From: Catalimonadaceae bacterium JC749
GTDB lineage: Bacteria; Bacteroidota; Bacteroidia; Cytophagales; Cyclobacteriaceae
DNA: 64,000 nt
Assembly: GCA_021730635.1 (NCBI GenBank)
Contig: JAJNNC010000003.1
Span: forward strand, 310,001-374,000
Direction of reading: 5' to 3'
Positions 8,881 to 17,913 of the stretch are shown one piece after another (the stretch's first letter is position 1; the number at the start of each line of letters is the position of its first letter). The notes below the pieces were generated by a model. That model was not told the origin of the DNA and did not search any database. It worked only from the letters and a program-made list of their open reading frames with translations. Position numbers and translations under genes: made by a program.

Positions 8881-11800
8881 TTAAAACTTAATGTTTAAGC
8901 CTGCGGTAAGAATTCTTAAATTAGGATAAGAGTTGGTACCCCGGTCTTCTCCCGGAGGTCTCTCCGGATCCAGATAAGGAAAATCAGTGGCTGTAAACAG
9001 GTTAGTTCCGTTGACATAGAGCCTGAGGCTTTGGATAAACGTATTACCTATCAGGGTCTCCGGCAGCGTATATCCAATCTGAAGGTTTTTCATCCGCATG
9101 TAGCTTCTATCATACAGCCAAAAGCTATTGGTAGTGTTGTTGCTTGGTCCTGTAGAAACATACAGCCTGGGCATAGAACCGTCAGGATTATCAGGGGTCC
9201 AGCGGTCTACCCATCTGGCCTGCAGGCCGGAGGTATTAAAGAAAGGAGCGGCTAGTTCTTCGCTGGAGTATCCGTCATAATCTGCAGCTCCCTGAAACAG
9301 TGCGAAAAGATCAAATCCCTTGAAAGCCAGCCGGAGATTAAATCCATAAGACCATACCGGATTTTGCTTGCCAATCACGATGCGGTCGTCGGGAGTAATG
9401 ACTCCATCCGGTACGCCTTCGGGTCCGCTCACGTCGGCCAATCTTACGTCTCCTACTCCATAATTGGGATCTAATCCGGAATGATCCGGAGCATTGTCAA
9501 ATTCTTCCTGGGTTCTGAAGATTCCTAGCGCTTGGTATCCGAAATAACTGTTGATGGGCGAGCCGGGTTCAATGATGGTCCGGCCAATGATCGCTCTGTC
9601 GGTACCGTCATTGGGAATATTGGGATTCAGTTCTTCTACAATACTTTTTACATGGGTGACATTTCCGCCTACAGATACATTCAGCCCTCCAAAATTGTCA
9701 TTATAGTTGATTGCCAGTTCCCAACCTTCATTTTTGACTTCTGCCGCGTTGGAAATCTGAGAGCTAAAACCTGTGGTAATTTCCGAGGGCAGGTCGTAGA
9801 GAATGCCGGTCGTGTTTCTGGTAAAATAATCTGCTTCAATATCTATTTTTGATTCAAACAGTCCCAAGTTCAGTCCTATATCACTCATGGTAGTAGACTC
9901 CCAGGTAAGGTCGGGATTACCCAGGTTGGTAATGGCAACGCCCGGTACCAGCACACCGCCAAAGGAATAGGCCTGCGTGAGAGAAAGGCTTCTGGCAAAC
10001 CGGAAGTCACCGATGTTCTGGTTGCCGAGTTTACCCCAGGAGGCACGAAGTTTCAGAAAATCAATGGCCTCAATATTTTCAAGAAAACCTTCTTCTGATA
10101 GGACCCATCCGGCAGAAAAGGAAGGGAAAGCGCCCCATTTATCATTCAAAAATCTTGAGGTGCCATCGTACCTTAAGTTCGCTTCAAACAAGTATTTTTC
10201 CTGAAAGTTGTAATTCAGACGCCCAAAATAAGACTGCAACGCCCAAGTAGTGCCGTCTTCATTGTTGGTGGCTGTAGAAGCATCTCCGGAAGATAAGGTT
10301 TTTACAGAGTTGGAAACTTGCCCGCTTCTAAACGTTGAGAACTCGTCGCTGTTATGCTCTTCCTGGTTGAAACCCACTAACGCATTAAAATTGTGAGGCC
10401 CAAAACTTTTTTCATAAGAAGCCTGCAACCAGGTAGTCACATTGGTTGCCTGGCTGGCATACCGGTTTCTACCCCTTACCGGCGCATATTCCTGCGCCAC
10501 TTCTCCTGTCAGGATATCGAAGACTTCAATGAGGTTGTCAAAGGTAGCTTCATTACCATTTCTGTAATTGATGGCCGCTGTTCCTCTGACATTCAATCCA
10601 TCGATAATCTCATAATTAATATAAGTACTGCCCAGCACATCATGCGTTAATTCTCTGTATTCCCGGGAGGCAGCAACGGCTAGCGGATTAGCCCGGCCGG
10701 CTAAACCCAAAGGAGCCGCGAATCTTCCTTGATCATCATAAGGTGTGTTGAAAGGAAGTCCCTGTATGGCAAGTCCTGCCACGTTGCCATCGCCCAGCAC
10801 CGTGCCGCCAGGCGCATGTACATCGCCCCTGATCAATGAAACACTCGTTCCGATGCGTACCTTGTCATTGACATAGGTATCTAAATTAAATCTGGTGTTA
10901 AAACGTTTAAAATTAGAGTTAGGAATAGTGCCATCCTGATCCAGGTAGCCCAGCGAAAACCTGAAATTCGTTTTTTCCGATCCACCGGATACACTAAAGT
11001 TATGCTGCTGAATGGGCCCCTTCCTAAACACTACATCAATCCAATCGGTATTGATACCCCTTTGTCTGAATTCTTCAATCTGAGCATCCGCATATTTGAC
11101 CGGATTACCAAAGTTGGTCAGTCCTTCGTTCCATAGTTCGGCAAATTGTACCGAGTTGTTCACCATTTCTGGCAAACGGATCGCTTCAGTGGAGCCCAAA
11201 TAGCCATTGTAGTCAAAAGTGATGCGTTCACCTTGGCTGCCCCTTTTGGTCGTTACCAGCACCACCCCGTTGGCGGCGCGGGATCCATAAATGGCAGCAG
11301 AAGCTGCATCTTTTAAGACTGTCACACTTTCTATGTCATTTGGATTGATATTGTTAAGCGGAGCCTCAATACCATCCACCAGCACTAGCGGAGCTGAGTT
11401 ATTTAAAGTGCCAATCCCTCTGATATTAATTTGCACATTATCCCGGCCTGCCTGACCGGAATTCTGATTAATGTATACACCTGAAACGGTACCTTGCAGG
11501 GCGGTAGCCGCACTGGTGATCGGACGGTTGTCTATTTCCTGGCTTCCTACACTGGATACGGAGCCTGTCAGATTCGCTTTCTTTTGCGTACCGTACCCTA
11601 CTACCACTACCTCCTCCAAACTCTGTACATCTTCGGCAAGGGCCACATTCACAGTGGCTCTTCCGTTCACACCCACTTCTTGTGGCGTATAGCCAATTGA
11701 AGAAAAGAGTAAAGTGTCATTGGCATTGGGTACACTGATGCTATAACGGCCATCGACATTAGTAACCGTTCCGGTGCTGCTGCCCTTGACGATGATATTG

Positions 11801-11970
11801 ACACCGGGCAAGGCTGTGCCGTCTGAGACAGCGGTAACCGTACCATTTACTGTTGTTGCCTCCTGAGCATAAGAAATTCCTAGAGGGGATAAGAGCAAAA
11901 GCAGCAGCAAATTCATGCTTGCCTGCCTCGTCGGTGAGAACCGATGATAGAGCAGTAGAATTTTGACCAT
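8881..11970 (-). CDS. SusC/RagA family TonB-linked outer-membrane transporter (locus 1)
   Basis: A 1029-residue TonB-dependent oligosaccharide importer. Order: N-terminal extension and signal peptide to about residue 36 (SYAQ), a carboxypeptidase-like regulatory domain at about 40-115, a SLEEVVVVGYGTQKK segment near 117-131 that marks the SusC family, a plug domain to about 245 (including VLKDAASAAIYGSRAANGVV), then the beta-barrel ending in a terminal aromatic-rich strand (NIKF). The start at 11970 leaves an 18-residue extension before the MNLLLLL signal; such extensions are common in this family, but Met19 at 11916 is possible. As first gene of the operon it would take up products released by the GH16 and GH43 enzymes. 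Confidence 0.95.
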   Translation of the reverse strand: MVKILLLYHRFSPTRQASMNLLLLLLLSPLGISYAQEATTVNGTVTAVSDGTALPGVNIIVKGSSTGTVTNVDGRYSISVPNANDTLLFSSIGYTPQEVGVNGRATVNVALAEDVQSLEEVVVVGYGTQKKANLTGSVSSVGSQEIDNRPITSAATALQGTVSGVYINQNSGQAGRDNVQINIRGIGTLNNSAPLVLVDGIEAPLNNINPNDIESVTVLKDAASAAIYGSRAANGVVLVTTKRGSQGERITFDYNGYLGSTEAIRLPEMVNNSVQFAELWNEGLTNFGNPVKYADAQIEEFRQRGINTDWIDVVFRKGPIQQHNFSVSGGSEKTNFRFSLGYLDQDGTIPNSNFKRFNTRFNLDTYVNDKVRIGTSVSLIRGDVHAPGGTVLGDGNVAGLAIQGLPFNTPYDDQGRFAAPLGLAGRANPLAVAASREYRELTHDVLGSTYINYEIIDGLNVRGTAAINYRNGNEATFDNLIEVFDILTGEVAQEYAPVRGRNRYASQATNVTTWLQASYEKSFGPHNFNALVGFNQEEHNSDEFSTFRSGQVSNSVKTLSSGDASTATNNEDGTTWALQSYFGRLNYNFQEKYLFEANLRYDGTSRFLNDKWGAFPSFSAGWVLSEEGFLENIEAIDFLKLRASWGKLGNQNIGDFRFARSLSLTQAYSFGGVLVPGVAITNLGNPDLTWESTTMSDIGLNLGLFESKIDIEADYFTRNTTGILYDLPSEITTGFSSQISNAAEVKNEGWELAINYNDNFGGLNVSVGGNVTHVKSIVEELNPNIPNDGTDRAIIGRTIIEPGSPINSYFGYQALGIFRTQEEFDNAPDHSGLDPNYGVGDVRLADVSGPEGVPDGVITPDDRIVIGKQNPVWSYGFNLRLAFKGFDLFALFQGAADYDGYSSEELAAPFFNTSGLQARWVDRWTPDNPDGSMPRLYVSTGPSNNTTNSFWLYDRSYMRMKNLQIGYTLPETLIGNTFIQSLRLYVNGTNLFTATDFPYLDPERPPGEDRGTNSYPNLRILTAGLNIKF

Positions 11971-12353
11971 AGCAAATAGTTTAGGTTGCCAGTTTAAGTG
12001 TAATTTTTACACCTATTAAAGATAGTTCAATACTTTCCGCAATAGCAAGTGTTCTATTCAAAAAATCTTTTTTTTACCACAATTTATCGCGTTGGAAATG
12101 AAATTATGTAATATTTATAGATTAGTCAATTTTTGCTGTACCTGATACGAATTAAAAATAAAAGGGTCGTTGGAAGCATGTCCCTTGTATTCATTGATAA
12201 ATGGTTGAAGGACAACACAGCCTGTTACCGCTAACGTAGGTTTAACAACTTTTTGCCTGTCCAAAATAATTCGTAGCTGATGACATCCCAGTCAAAGTAC
12301 CGCTTGAAACATCGTTTTTATTGCTGACTACCTGGGCATATCAGCCATAACAG
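11971..12353. other. Intergenic region upstream of SusC locus 1
   Basis: This 383-base AT-rich gap separates the end of the dehydrogenase fusion gene from the start of the SusC operon on the same strand. Apart from the promoter candidate listed separately, no ORF, RNA gene or clear terminator hairpin was recognised. Confidence 0.5.
12017..12049 (-). promoter_or_regulatory. Candidate Bacteroidetes-type promoter for the SusC operon
   Basis: Read on the minus strand, CTTG (12049-12046) is followed after 21 bases by TATCTTTA (12024-12017). This approximates the Bacteroidetes housekeeping pattern of TTTG, a 19-21 base spacer and TAnnTTTG. The match is imperfect in both boxes. It would place the transcript start about 40 bases before the SusC start codon. 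Confidence 0.3.
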
Positions 12354-15300
12354 CTACTGCGCTTCTTCCTGAGGGTATTGCTCAAGCAGTTCTTCGGGTG
12401 AGTAGAAATCCTTTTTGGCTTCTGTGGCTGCCCGTACTTCTTTAACTTCTTCCGGTGTCACAACAGAGGCCTTGTTGCCGAAAGAATTTCGCACATAGGT
12501 CAGCACAGCGGCCAGTTCTTCATCATTGAGTAATCCTCCGAATTGCGTCATCGGCACCTGTCCGGGGTACTGCTTGCCCAACACCTCGATAGGTCCCATG
12601 AGTCCTTTGAGCGTAAGCTTGATCAGCCGCTCTTTGTTGCCCAACACCCACTCCGTACCCGCCAGCGGTGGAAAGCCGGAGGCGCTAAGCCCCTGCCCAT
12701 CGGGCTGATGGCAGGTCCCACAGTAACCTTCCCGGTTATAAATCTCTTGTCCTTGGATGAAAAGATCACGGTCAGCTCCTGTCAGCTGTGTCTTCACTGC
12801 TTCTTCTTTTACCTTTAACACCGACTGACCTTTGAGGTGTGCCAGTGCCGTTTCATGCGCATGCACCATCCACTCATCCAGCGGATGCTTACCAGCTTCT
12901 TCCACAATAGGAAGCCCTTCTTCCTGATCCAGCCAGGAGGCCGCGACTATCGCTTCCAGCCGTACCCGACTATGTGCATCCCGGGCAGCCTGCAGCAGTA
13001 AATCAGCTTGCTCTTCCACCTGATGCCCTGTATATCGTAGCACACGGACAGCCGCTGCCCGCACCCTGTAATCCTCAGCTTGCAGCAGTTGCCGCAGGAG
13101 CTTTTCATCTACCTGATTCAGGCCCCAGGTTACCCACAGTGCCTCAAGCAAATGGTGTTCGTACCGGGGATCTTCCTGCGGCAGTTTGTCGATCCAGTTG
13201 TAAAGATTCGATAGTACCTCCGAGGGATTCCGGCTCCGGAGTTCCCGGCGTGTACGGTAACGGATTCTGTACTCAGGTAACTTTAAATTATTCAGCAGTT
13301 GTTCAATACTGGCGCCTGCCACAGGGGCCGGTTCTACCAACGGCCGGGAAGGATAGGTAATGCGGTAGATGCGTCCGTGCACATGATCGCGCAAGGGATC
13401 CCGGGCATTGTGCTGCATATGACCGATCAGCACATTGTGCCAATCTACCAGGTAAAGAGAGCCGTCCGGGGCAAACTCCATGTCTACCGGACGAAAGTTC
13501 CTGTCATCGCTCCATACCAGATCCTGTCGGTGCTGGCTCTGATAGCCCGTGCCTTCATCCCCCATCGTGTGCTGCTTGGTGCCTAAAAAACCGATGGTAT
13601 TGTTGATCAACATGTCGCCCTGCACTTCTTCCGGAAAGTGGCTGCTGTAAATAAACTCCAGACCGGAGGTAGGTCGTACCCTGTGGGCCTCTTCAATTAA
13701 ATCCTTCGATTTATGCGTAGCTTCTCCATAGCGGGGTTTGATCGTTCCGGGCATCATCCAGCGTACATCCGGACTGGAAGTTTCCGCAAAAAAGGGCTGC
13801 CCCCATTCATCAAAGGCAATACCCCACGGGTTAGGGATAGAAAGCTGCGCCGTACGTTCCAGATGGCGCCGCTGCGGATTATAGCGGTAAAAACCACCGT
13901 TGGTGCCCCGAACAGGTCCATAGGGCGTTTCTACATTCGTATGCAGGAACACTCCTTCGCCCATATAAATGGCGCCCGAAGGGTCGGCACAGAAAGCACT
14001 GATTGCATGATGGGTATCATGATCGTCAAAACCACTTAACACAATTTCTTTTTTGTCTGCCTTGTCGTCTCCATCGGTGTCAGTAAGCAACACCAGATTG
14101 GTGCCCTGTGAAACATAGACACCCTCGGGAGCAAACTCAAAACCAATGGGAAGGTGCAGCCCTTCGGCAAAAACAGTCTGCTTATCAGCCTTGCCATCTC
14201 CGTCCGTATCTTCCAGAATGAGCAACTTGTCGTTGGGTTTTGCATCACCAGGCCTGTAATGGGGGTAGGTGGGCATGGTGGCTACCCACAGTCGCCCCTC
14301 GTTATCAAACGACAACTGCATCGGATTGGCCAGATCCGTAAATTCCTTTTCGGAAGCAAACAGTTCTATCTTATAGCCTGGTGCCGTATGCAGTTGAGCC
14401 ACGGCCTCCTGCCCATACAAATAATTAGGGTTTCCGTGTTGGTCAGGATCAAAATTAGTTTCGACAGGCGGCAGCTTCGTGGTTTGTTGGTCTGCCGCTG
14501 CCAGATCCATTTTCTCCCCTTTCAGGGCCTTCCAGATGGCCTCATCCCGAATGGCCGTCATCTCACGGATTTTTTTCAGCTCTGCTGGGTAGTTGTCCGG
14601 ACCGAAAGGATTGTAACGACGCCCGAAGACATGCACGCCATTGGGGATTTTGAAATCGTTGTGCCAGAACCAGTTTTTCTCCATAACAGCCTCATGGACC
14701 AAATCCCGGTGCTCCTCTGCTTTCGGCGCCTCCTTTCCAAAAACCTTATCGGCCAGTAATTGGGAGAAACGGGCATAACCCGCATCGGTCAGCTGAAAAC
14801 CATCAATGGTCAGAGGTTCTTCACTACTGTCATACCATTCCTTTGTAGGGGTATAGACATCCACAAAATGCACGTTATTTTTGGCAGCGACTTCCCGCAT
14901 TGCTTCGGTGTATAAAGCCAGATTCGCGTTTTCCTGCTGTCCATCCGGGAGGTCGTACTGTCCGGAAAGGTTCTCAAAAGCGATGGGAGATACAAGCGCA
15001 AGCTGAGGGGCCGATTCGCCATTGTATGATTGACCGAGGGTATGCCGGATAAAGGCGTCCAGTTCCGCTTTGTAGTTTTCCAGCCCCTCTTCTCCCTGGA
15101 ATGATTCGTTATAGCCAAAGAATGCAATGATCACATCAGCTTCCAGGCGGGTGAGCCACTGATCTTCTGTTTCAAGATGACCTTCACTGCCTGAATTAGT
15201 AGCCAGTTCGGTCTGGAATTTTTCAGCACCCGGAAAGGCCCAGGGTGACACCCGTCCCGAATGCGGTCTGAAGCCAGGTGTATTGCCCCCGTCACACATA

Positions 15301-15554
15301 TTGCGGATAAAGAGCAGGCTGTCAGGATAACGGAGTTGCAGTTCTGTCTCGAAATGACCAAAATTTATCATCCTGGAGCAAAGGTTATTACCGATCAGGG
15401 CAATGTGGGTTCCTTTTTTAACTACCAATGCATCTTCAGGGGGTGTACACTGCTCTAAAGTAAATAGTAGTAGACCTGTGCAAAAAAAAGAGGATACGGT
15501 ATTGACTAGCTTTGTTAGGGTTGTTGACATGGGCTTCTTTACTGTTTCCATCAA
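12354..15554 (-). CDS. SGNH hydrolase / PVC-type dehydrogenase / HEAT / cytochrome c fusion lipoprotein
   Basis: A 1066-residue exported protein with four recognisable parts. A lipobox ending at the Cys of LEQC follows the signal. Residues about 45-270 resemble a GDSL/SGNH hydrolase (IGNNLCSRM in place of the usual GDS block, then a DGFQLTDAGYARF stretch with no Asp-x-x-His). About 385-720 is a beta-propeller of the membrane-bound, PVC-type dehydrogenase family (DTDGDGKAD calcium-like loops). About 735-920 is a helical HEAT-like segment, and CGTCH at 945-949 is a class I haem c site with a later Met ligand candidate. It probably oxidises a sugar or alcohol in the periplasm and passes electrons to its own haem. 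It is divergent from a sugar isomerase-like gene. A second start at 15530 is possible. Confidence 0.85.
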   Translation of the reverse strand: MMETVKKPMSTTLTKLVNTVSSFFCTGLLLFTLEQCTPPEDALVVKKGTHIALIGNNLCSRMINFGHFETELQLRYPDSLLFIRNMCDGGNTPGFRPHSGRVSPWAFPGAEKFQTELATNSGSEGHLETEDQWLTRLEADVIIAFFGYNESFQGEEGLENYKAELDAFIRHTLGQSYNGESAPQLALVSPIAFENLSGQYDLPDGQQENANLALYTEAMREVAAKNNVHFVDVYTPTKEWYDSSEEPLTIDGFQLTDAGYARFSQLLADKVFGKEAPKAEEHRDLVHEAVMEKNWFWHNDFKIPNGVHVFGRRYNPFGPDNYPAELKKIREMTAIRDEAIWKALKGEKMDLAAADQQTTKLPPVETNFDPDQHGNPNYLYGQEAVAQLHTAPGYKIELFASEKEFTDLANPMQLSFDNEGRLWVATMPTYPHYRPGDAKPNDKLLILEDTDGDGKADKQTVFAEGLHLPIGFEFAPEGVYVSQGTNLVLLTDTDGDDKADKKEIVLSGFDDHDTHHAISAFCADPSGAIYMGEGVFLHTNVETPYGPVRGTNGGFYRYNPQRRHLERTAQLSIPNPWGIAFDEWGQPFFAETSSPDVRWMMPGTIKPRYGEATHKSKDLIEEAHRVRPTSGLEFIYSSHFPEEVQGDMLINNTIGFLGTKQHTMGDEGTGYQSQHRQDLVWSDDRNFRPVDMEFAPDGSLYLVDWHNVLIGHMQHNARDPLRDHVHGRIYRITYPSRPLVEPAPVAGASIEQLLNNLKLPEYRIRYRTRRELRSRNPSEVLSNLYNWIDKLPQEDPRYEHHLLEALWVTWGLNQVDEKLLRQLLQAEDYRVRAAAVRVLRYTGHQVEEQADLLLQAARDAHSRVRLEAIVAASWLDQEEGLPIVEEAGKHPLDEWMVHAHETALAHLKGQSVLKVKEEAVKTQLTGADRDLFIQGQEIYNREGYCGTCHQPDGQGLSASGFPPLAGTEWVLGNKERLIKLTLKGLMGPIEVLGKQYPGQVPMTQFGGLLNDEELAAVLTYVRNSFGNKASVVTPEEVKEVRAATEAKKDFYSPEELLEQYPQEEAQ

Positions 15555-15828
15555 TTATAGAATAAGTTGACTGATAAAACAATATTTATCTGGGAAGATG
15601 ATACCTGTAAAATTTCTACCCACCCTACAGTCTGGGAAAGCCCGGCTTGCCTTGCTTTATTCCAATGGATCATGACCCTGGGAAACTTCCAGCAGGAAGG
15701 GTCAAAACAAACTTCAGGAAGGAGCCATGAGCCGGAAAACCATGCAGAAGAGATTTGTGCCGACAAGCATATTATTTACCAAACTTTTTCCTAATTTATG
15801 ATCCTCTATGGTTTCTAAGGGTATCACT

Positions 15829-16782
15829 ATGAACAGACGCCGTTTCCTTCAAAGTAGCGCTGTACTCACAGCTTCAAGCATTCTTCCTATTCATCCTATG
15901 GTCACACAACCGAACCGTTTAAAAAAAATAGGGATACAGTTGTTTTCTCTCCCCAAGCTGCTGGAACAAGATTTTCGACAGGCCATTGCCATGCTGGCAC
16001 AGATAGGCTACCGGGAACTAGAATTGTATGGCCCTTACCCTTTCAGTGCCGCAGCCGCTCAGGAGCGATGGAAAGCCGTTACCCCTGCTTTAGGATTCAG
16101 CGGCAGCGGTTATTTCGGACATACCGCACAGGAAGTGAAAGCTATCCTGAAAGAACATGGCCTTTCAGCCCCTTCCATGCATACCGACCTGGACACACTG
16201 CAAACGCGTATGCCTCAACTGGCAGAAGCCGCAGCGATCATAGGCTTTCAGTATGTGGGGTTGCCTGCTATCCCTGAAGAAAAGCGTAAGAACCTGGATG
16301 ATTACAAAAAAATGGCCGAGACCTTTAACCAGATTGGGGAACAAGCCAAAAAAGCAGGTTTGAAGTTCGCTTACCACAATCATGGTTATGGCCTCAAAGA
16401 AATGGAAGGGCAGATACCGCTGAATCTTATTCTGGACCGTACGAACCCTGAATACGTATTTCTGGAAATGGATATTTACTGGACTACAGCCGGTGGCGCC
16501 GACCCGCTGGCCTATCTGGAAGCTTATCCCAACCGCTACCATTTGATGCACCTGAAAGATATGAAGCAGAAAAAGCAGTTCTCCGGCGACGGAGGAGATT
16601 CTCAGCAGTGGATAGAACTATTTCCCTATATGACTTCCGCGGGTCAGGGCGTACTGGATTTGCCCTCCATCATTGACAAGGCGCAAAAGGCTGGGGTAAA
16701 GCACTTTTTTGTAGAGCAGGATATGGTAGCCCAACCGGAGATTGCGCTGAAAAGCAGCTACGATTATCTGAAGTCTTTGTAA
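15829..16782 (+). CDS. Tat-exported sugar phosphate isomerase/epimerase-like TIM barrel protein
   Basis: The protein belongs to the xylose isomerase-like TIM-barrel family (AP endonuclease family 2 fold). The chosen ATG at 15829 starts MNRRRFLQSS, a twin-arginine signal; the ATG at 15808 would put seven residues ahead of it. Visible core motifs are the KIGIQLFS-type first strand, FAYHNHGYG with the metal/substrate His, FLEMDIYW with Glu and Asp, and HLMHLKDM with His-x-x-x-Lys-Asp, all expected metal-site positions. Export in folded form suggests a periplasmic sugar isomerase, epimerase or dehydratase. It is divergent from the SGNH/dehydrogenase fusion across about 270 bases and may share its substrate, which is inference from position. 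Confidence 0.85.
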   Translation: MNRRRFLQSSAVLTASSILPIHPMVTQPNRLKKIGIQLFSLPKLLEQDFRQAIAMLAQIGYRELELYGPYPFSAAAAQERWKAVTPALGFSGSGYFGHTAQEVKAILKEHGLSAPSMHTDLDTLQTRMPQLAEAAAIIGFQYVGLPAIPEEKRKNLDDYKKMAETFNQIGEQAKKAGLKFAYHNHGYGLKEMEGQIPLNLILDRTNPEYVFLEMDIYWTTAGGADPLAYLEAYPNRYHLMHLKDMKQKKQFSGDGGDSQQWIELFPYMTSAGQGVLDLPSIIDKAQKAGVKHFFVEQDMVAQPEIALKSSYDYLKSL

Positions 16783-16842
16783 GCCTGTTTCCTGACAGGG
16801 TGATGAAAGGGCATTAGTACAAAATTTTAGCACAGACAGATC

Positions 16843-17451
16843 ATGGTTACTGACCATCAGCCACTAAAAATCAAGGCAAAACCGCTATTAGATTATATGG
16901 CCCAGTATGTCCGGCTGACGGAAGAAGAGGAAAACCTACTGCTCTCTAAAGTACAATACAGGAAATACCTGAAAGGACAGTATGTGGTGCAGCAGGGAGA
17001 TGTATGCCGTTATGAGAATTTTGTACTCTCAGGGTGTTTGAAAACATTTTATGTAGACCGCCAGGGACAGGAACATATTGTGATGTTTGCCATCGAGAAC
17101 TGGTGGACAGCTGACCTGGGCAGTTTCCTGACCCGAACTCCCGCCGATTATAATGTGCAGTGTCTGGAAAATACAGAGGTCATCCAATGCTCGTATGAGA
17201 ACCTGGAACAACTTTACCTGGAAATTCCTAAGCTGGAGCGGTTCTTCAGAATCATTGTCCAGAAAGCTTTTGTGGCCTCTCAAAAACGTATTATCCACAA
17301 TTTCAGCCTTTCGGCCAAAGAACGTTATCTGAATTTTCGTGAGAAATATCCTCAAATAGAACAACGGGTACCGCAATACATGATTGCCTCCTATCTGGGT
17401 ATGACGAAAGAATTTCTGAGCAAAATCCGACATCAACTTCTCATGGAATAG
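16843..17451 (+). CDS. Crp/Fnr family transcriptional regulator
   Basis: A 202-residue regulator with an N-terminal cyclic-nucleotide-binding-like beta-roll (about residues 20-135; KGQYVVQQGD and VLSGCLKTFYVD) and a C-terminal winged helix (about 150-202; SAKERYLNFREKYPQ then ASYLGMTKEFLSKIRHQL). It lacks the cysteines of an FNR iron-sulfur sensor, and the phosphate-binding cassette is not convincing, so the ligand is unknown. It lies 60 bases after the isomerase-like gene and 100 bases before an NTF2-like/DoxX pair. A palindrome in that 100-base gap is a plausible binding site. Confidence 0.9.
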   Translation: MVTDHQPLKIKAKPLLDYMAQYVRLTEEEENLLLSKVQYRKYLKGQYVVQQGDVCRYENFVLSGCLKTFYVDRQGQEHIVMFAIENWWTADLGSFLTRTPADYNVQCLENTEVIQCSYENLEQLYLEIPKLERFFRIIVQKAFVASQKRIIHNFSLSAKERYLNFREKYPQIEQRVPQYMIASYLGMTKEFLSKIRHQLLME

Positions 17452-17521
17452 TCACTTTGTTAATCTAGTTTAACCTTCTTTTTTAATCTACTTCATTTCT
17501 TCCCTGATCGCTGCTCCGGAT

Positions 17522-17548
17522 CTTTGTATCAAAACAATTAATACAAAG
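17522..17548. promoter_or_regulatory. Perfect palindrome, candidate operator before the NTF2/DoxX pair
   Basis: CTTTGTAT at 17522-17529 is matched exactly by ATACAAAG at 17541-17548 across an 11-base spacer, four bases before the NTF2-like start codon. It directly follows a Crp/Fnr-type regulator gene, so that regulator is the first suspect as its ligand. The spacer is longer than in a classical CRP site (6 bases), which weakens that reading. Confidence 0.4.
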
Positions 17549-17551
17549 TAT

Positions 17552-17905
17552 ATGACAACATTATTAGAAAATATCAGCGACTTGAATCATTTAGTCCTTC
17601 AGGGAAAGGCCATGGAAGCCTTTGAAAAATACTACCACGAAGAGGTAGTGATGCAGGAGAATGAAAACCCACCCACTGTTGGCAAAGCAGCCAACCGGCA
17701 AAGAGAACAAGCTTTCTTTGCTGCGATCCGGGAATTCAGAGGGGCCCAGCCCCTGAAAGTGACCGTGGGTGATGGCATCACCATGGTAGAATGGCATTAT
17801 GACTATACCCACCACGACTGGGGGGTTAGAAACTATAGACAGATTTCTGTACAGGAATGGAGAGATGGTAAAATCATCAAAGAAAAGTTCTACTACGGAT
17901 CCTGA
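17552..17905 (+). CDS. NTF2-like / SnoaL-type small protein
   Basis: This 117-residue cytosolic protein has the cone-shaped NTF2-like pattern: an N-terminal helix pair (HLVLQGKAMEAFEKYYHEEVVMQE), then beta strands with MVEWHYDYTHHDWGVRNYRQISVQEW and a closing KIIKEKFYYG strand. Family members range from ketosteroid isomerases to uncharacterised stress proteins. No catalytic Asp/Tyr set can be assigned with confidence. It is followed after 8 bases by a DoxX protein, so the two are almost certainly co-transcribed. Confidence 0.75.
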   Translation: MTTLLENISDLNHLVLQGKAMEAFEKYYHEEVVMQENENPPTVGKAANRQREQAFFAAIREFRGAQPLKVTVGDGITMVEWHYDYTHHDWGVRNYRQISVQEWRDGKIIKEKFYYGS

Positions 17906-17913
17906 TCAACGGT

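Noticed and set aside
13036-13360. Possible pseudogene signs in the HEAT-like part of the dehydrogenase fusion
   Set aside because: The frame is open throughout and the haem site follows in frame, so the low complexity is a normal feature of the helical repeats.
14154-14759. A 201-aa reading frame on the plus strand inside the dehydrogenase fusion gene
   Set aside because: It is the complement of a well-conserved coding sequence, has no family features and no promoter. Long antisense frames follow from codon bias.
16165-16551. A 128-aa minus-strand frame in the isomerase-like gene
   Set aside because: Antisense shadow of a conserved TIM-barrel gene.
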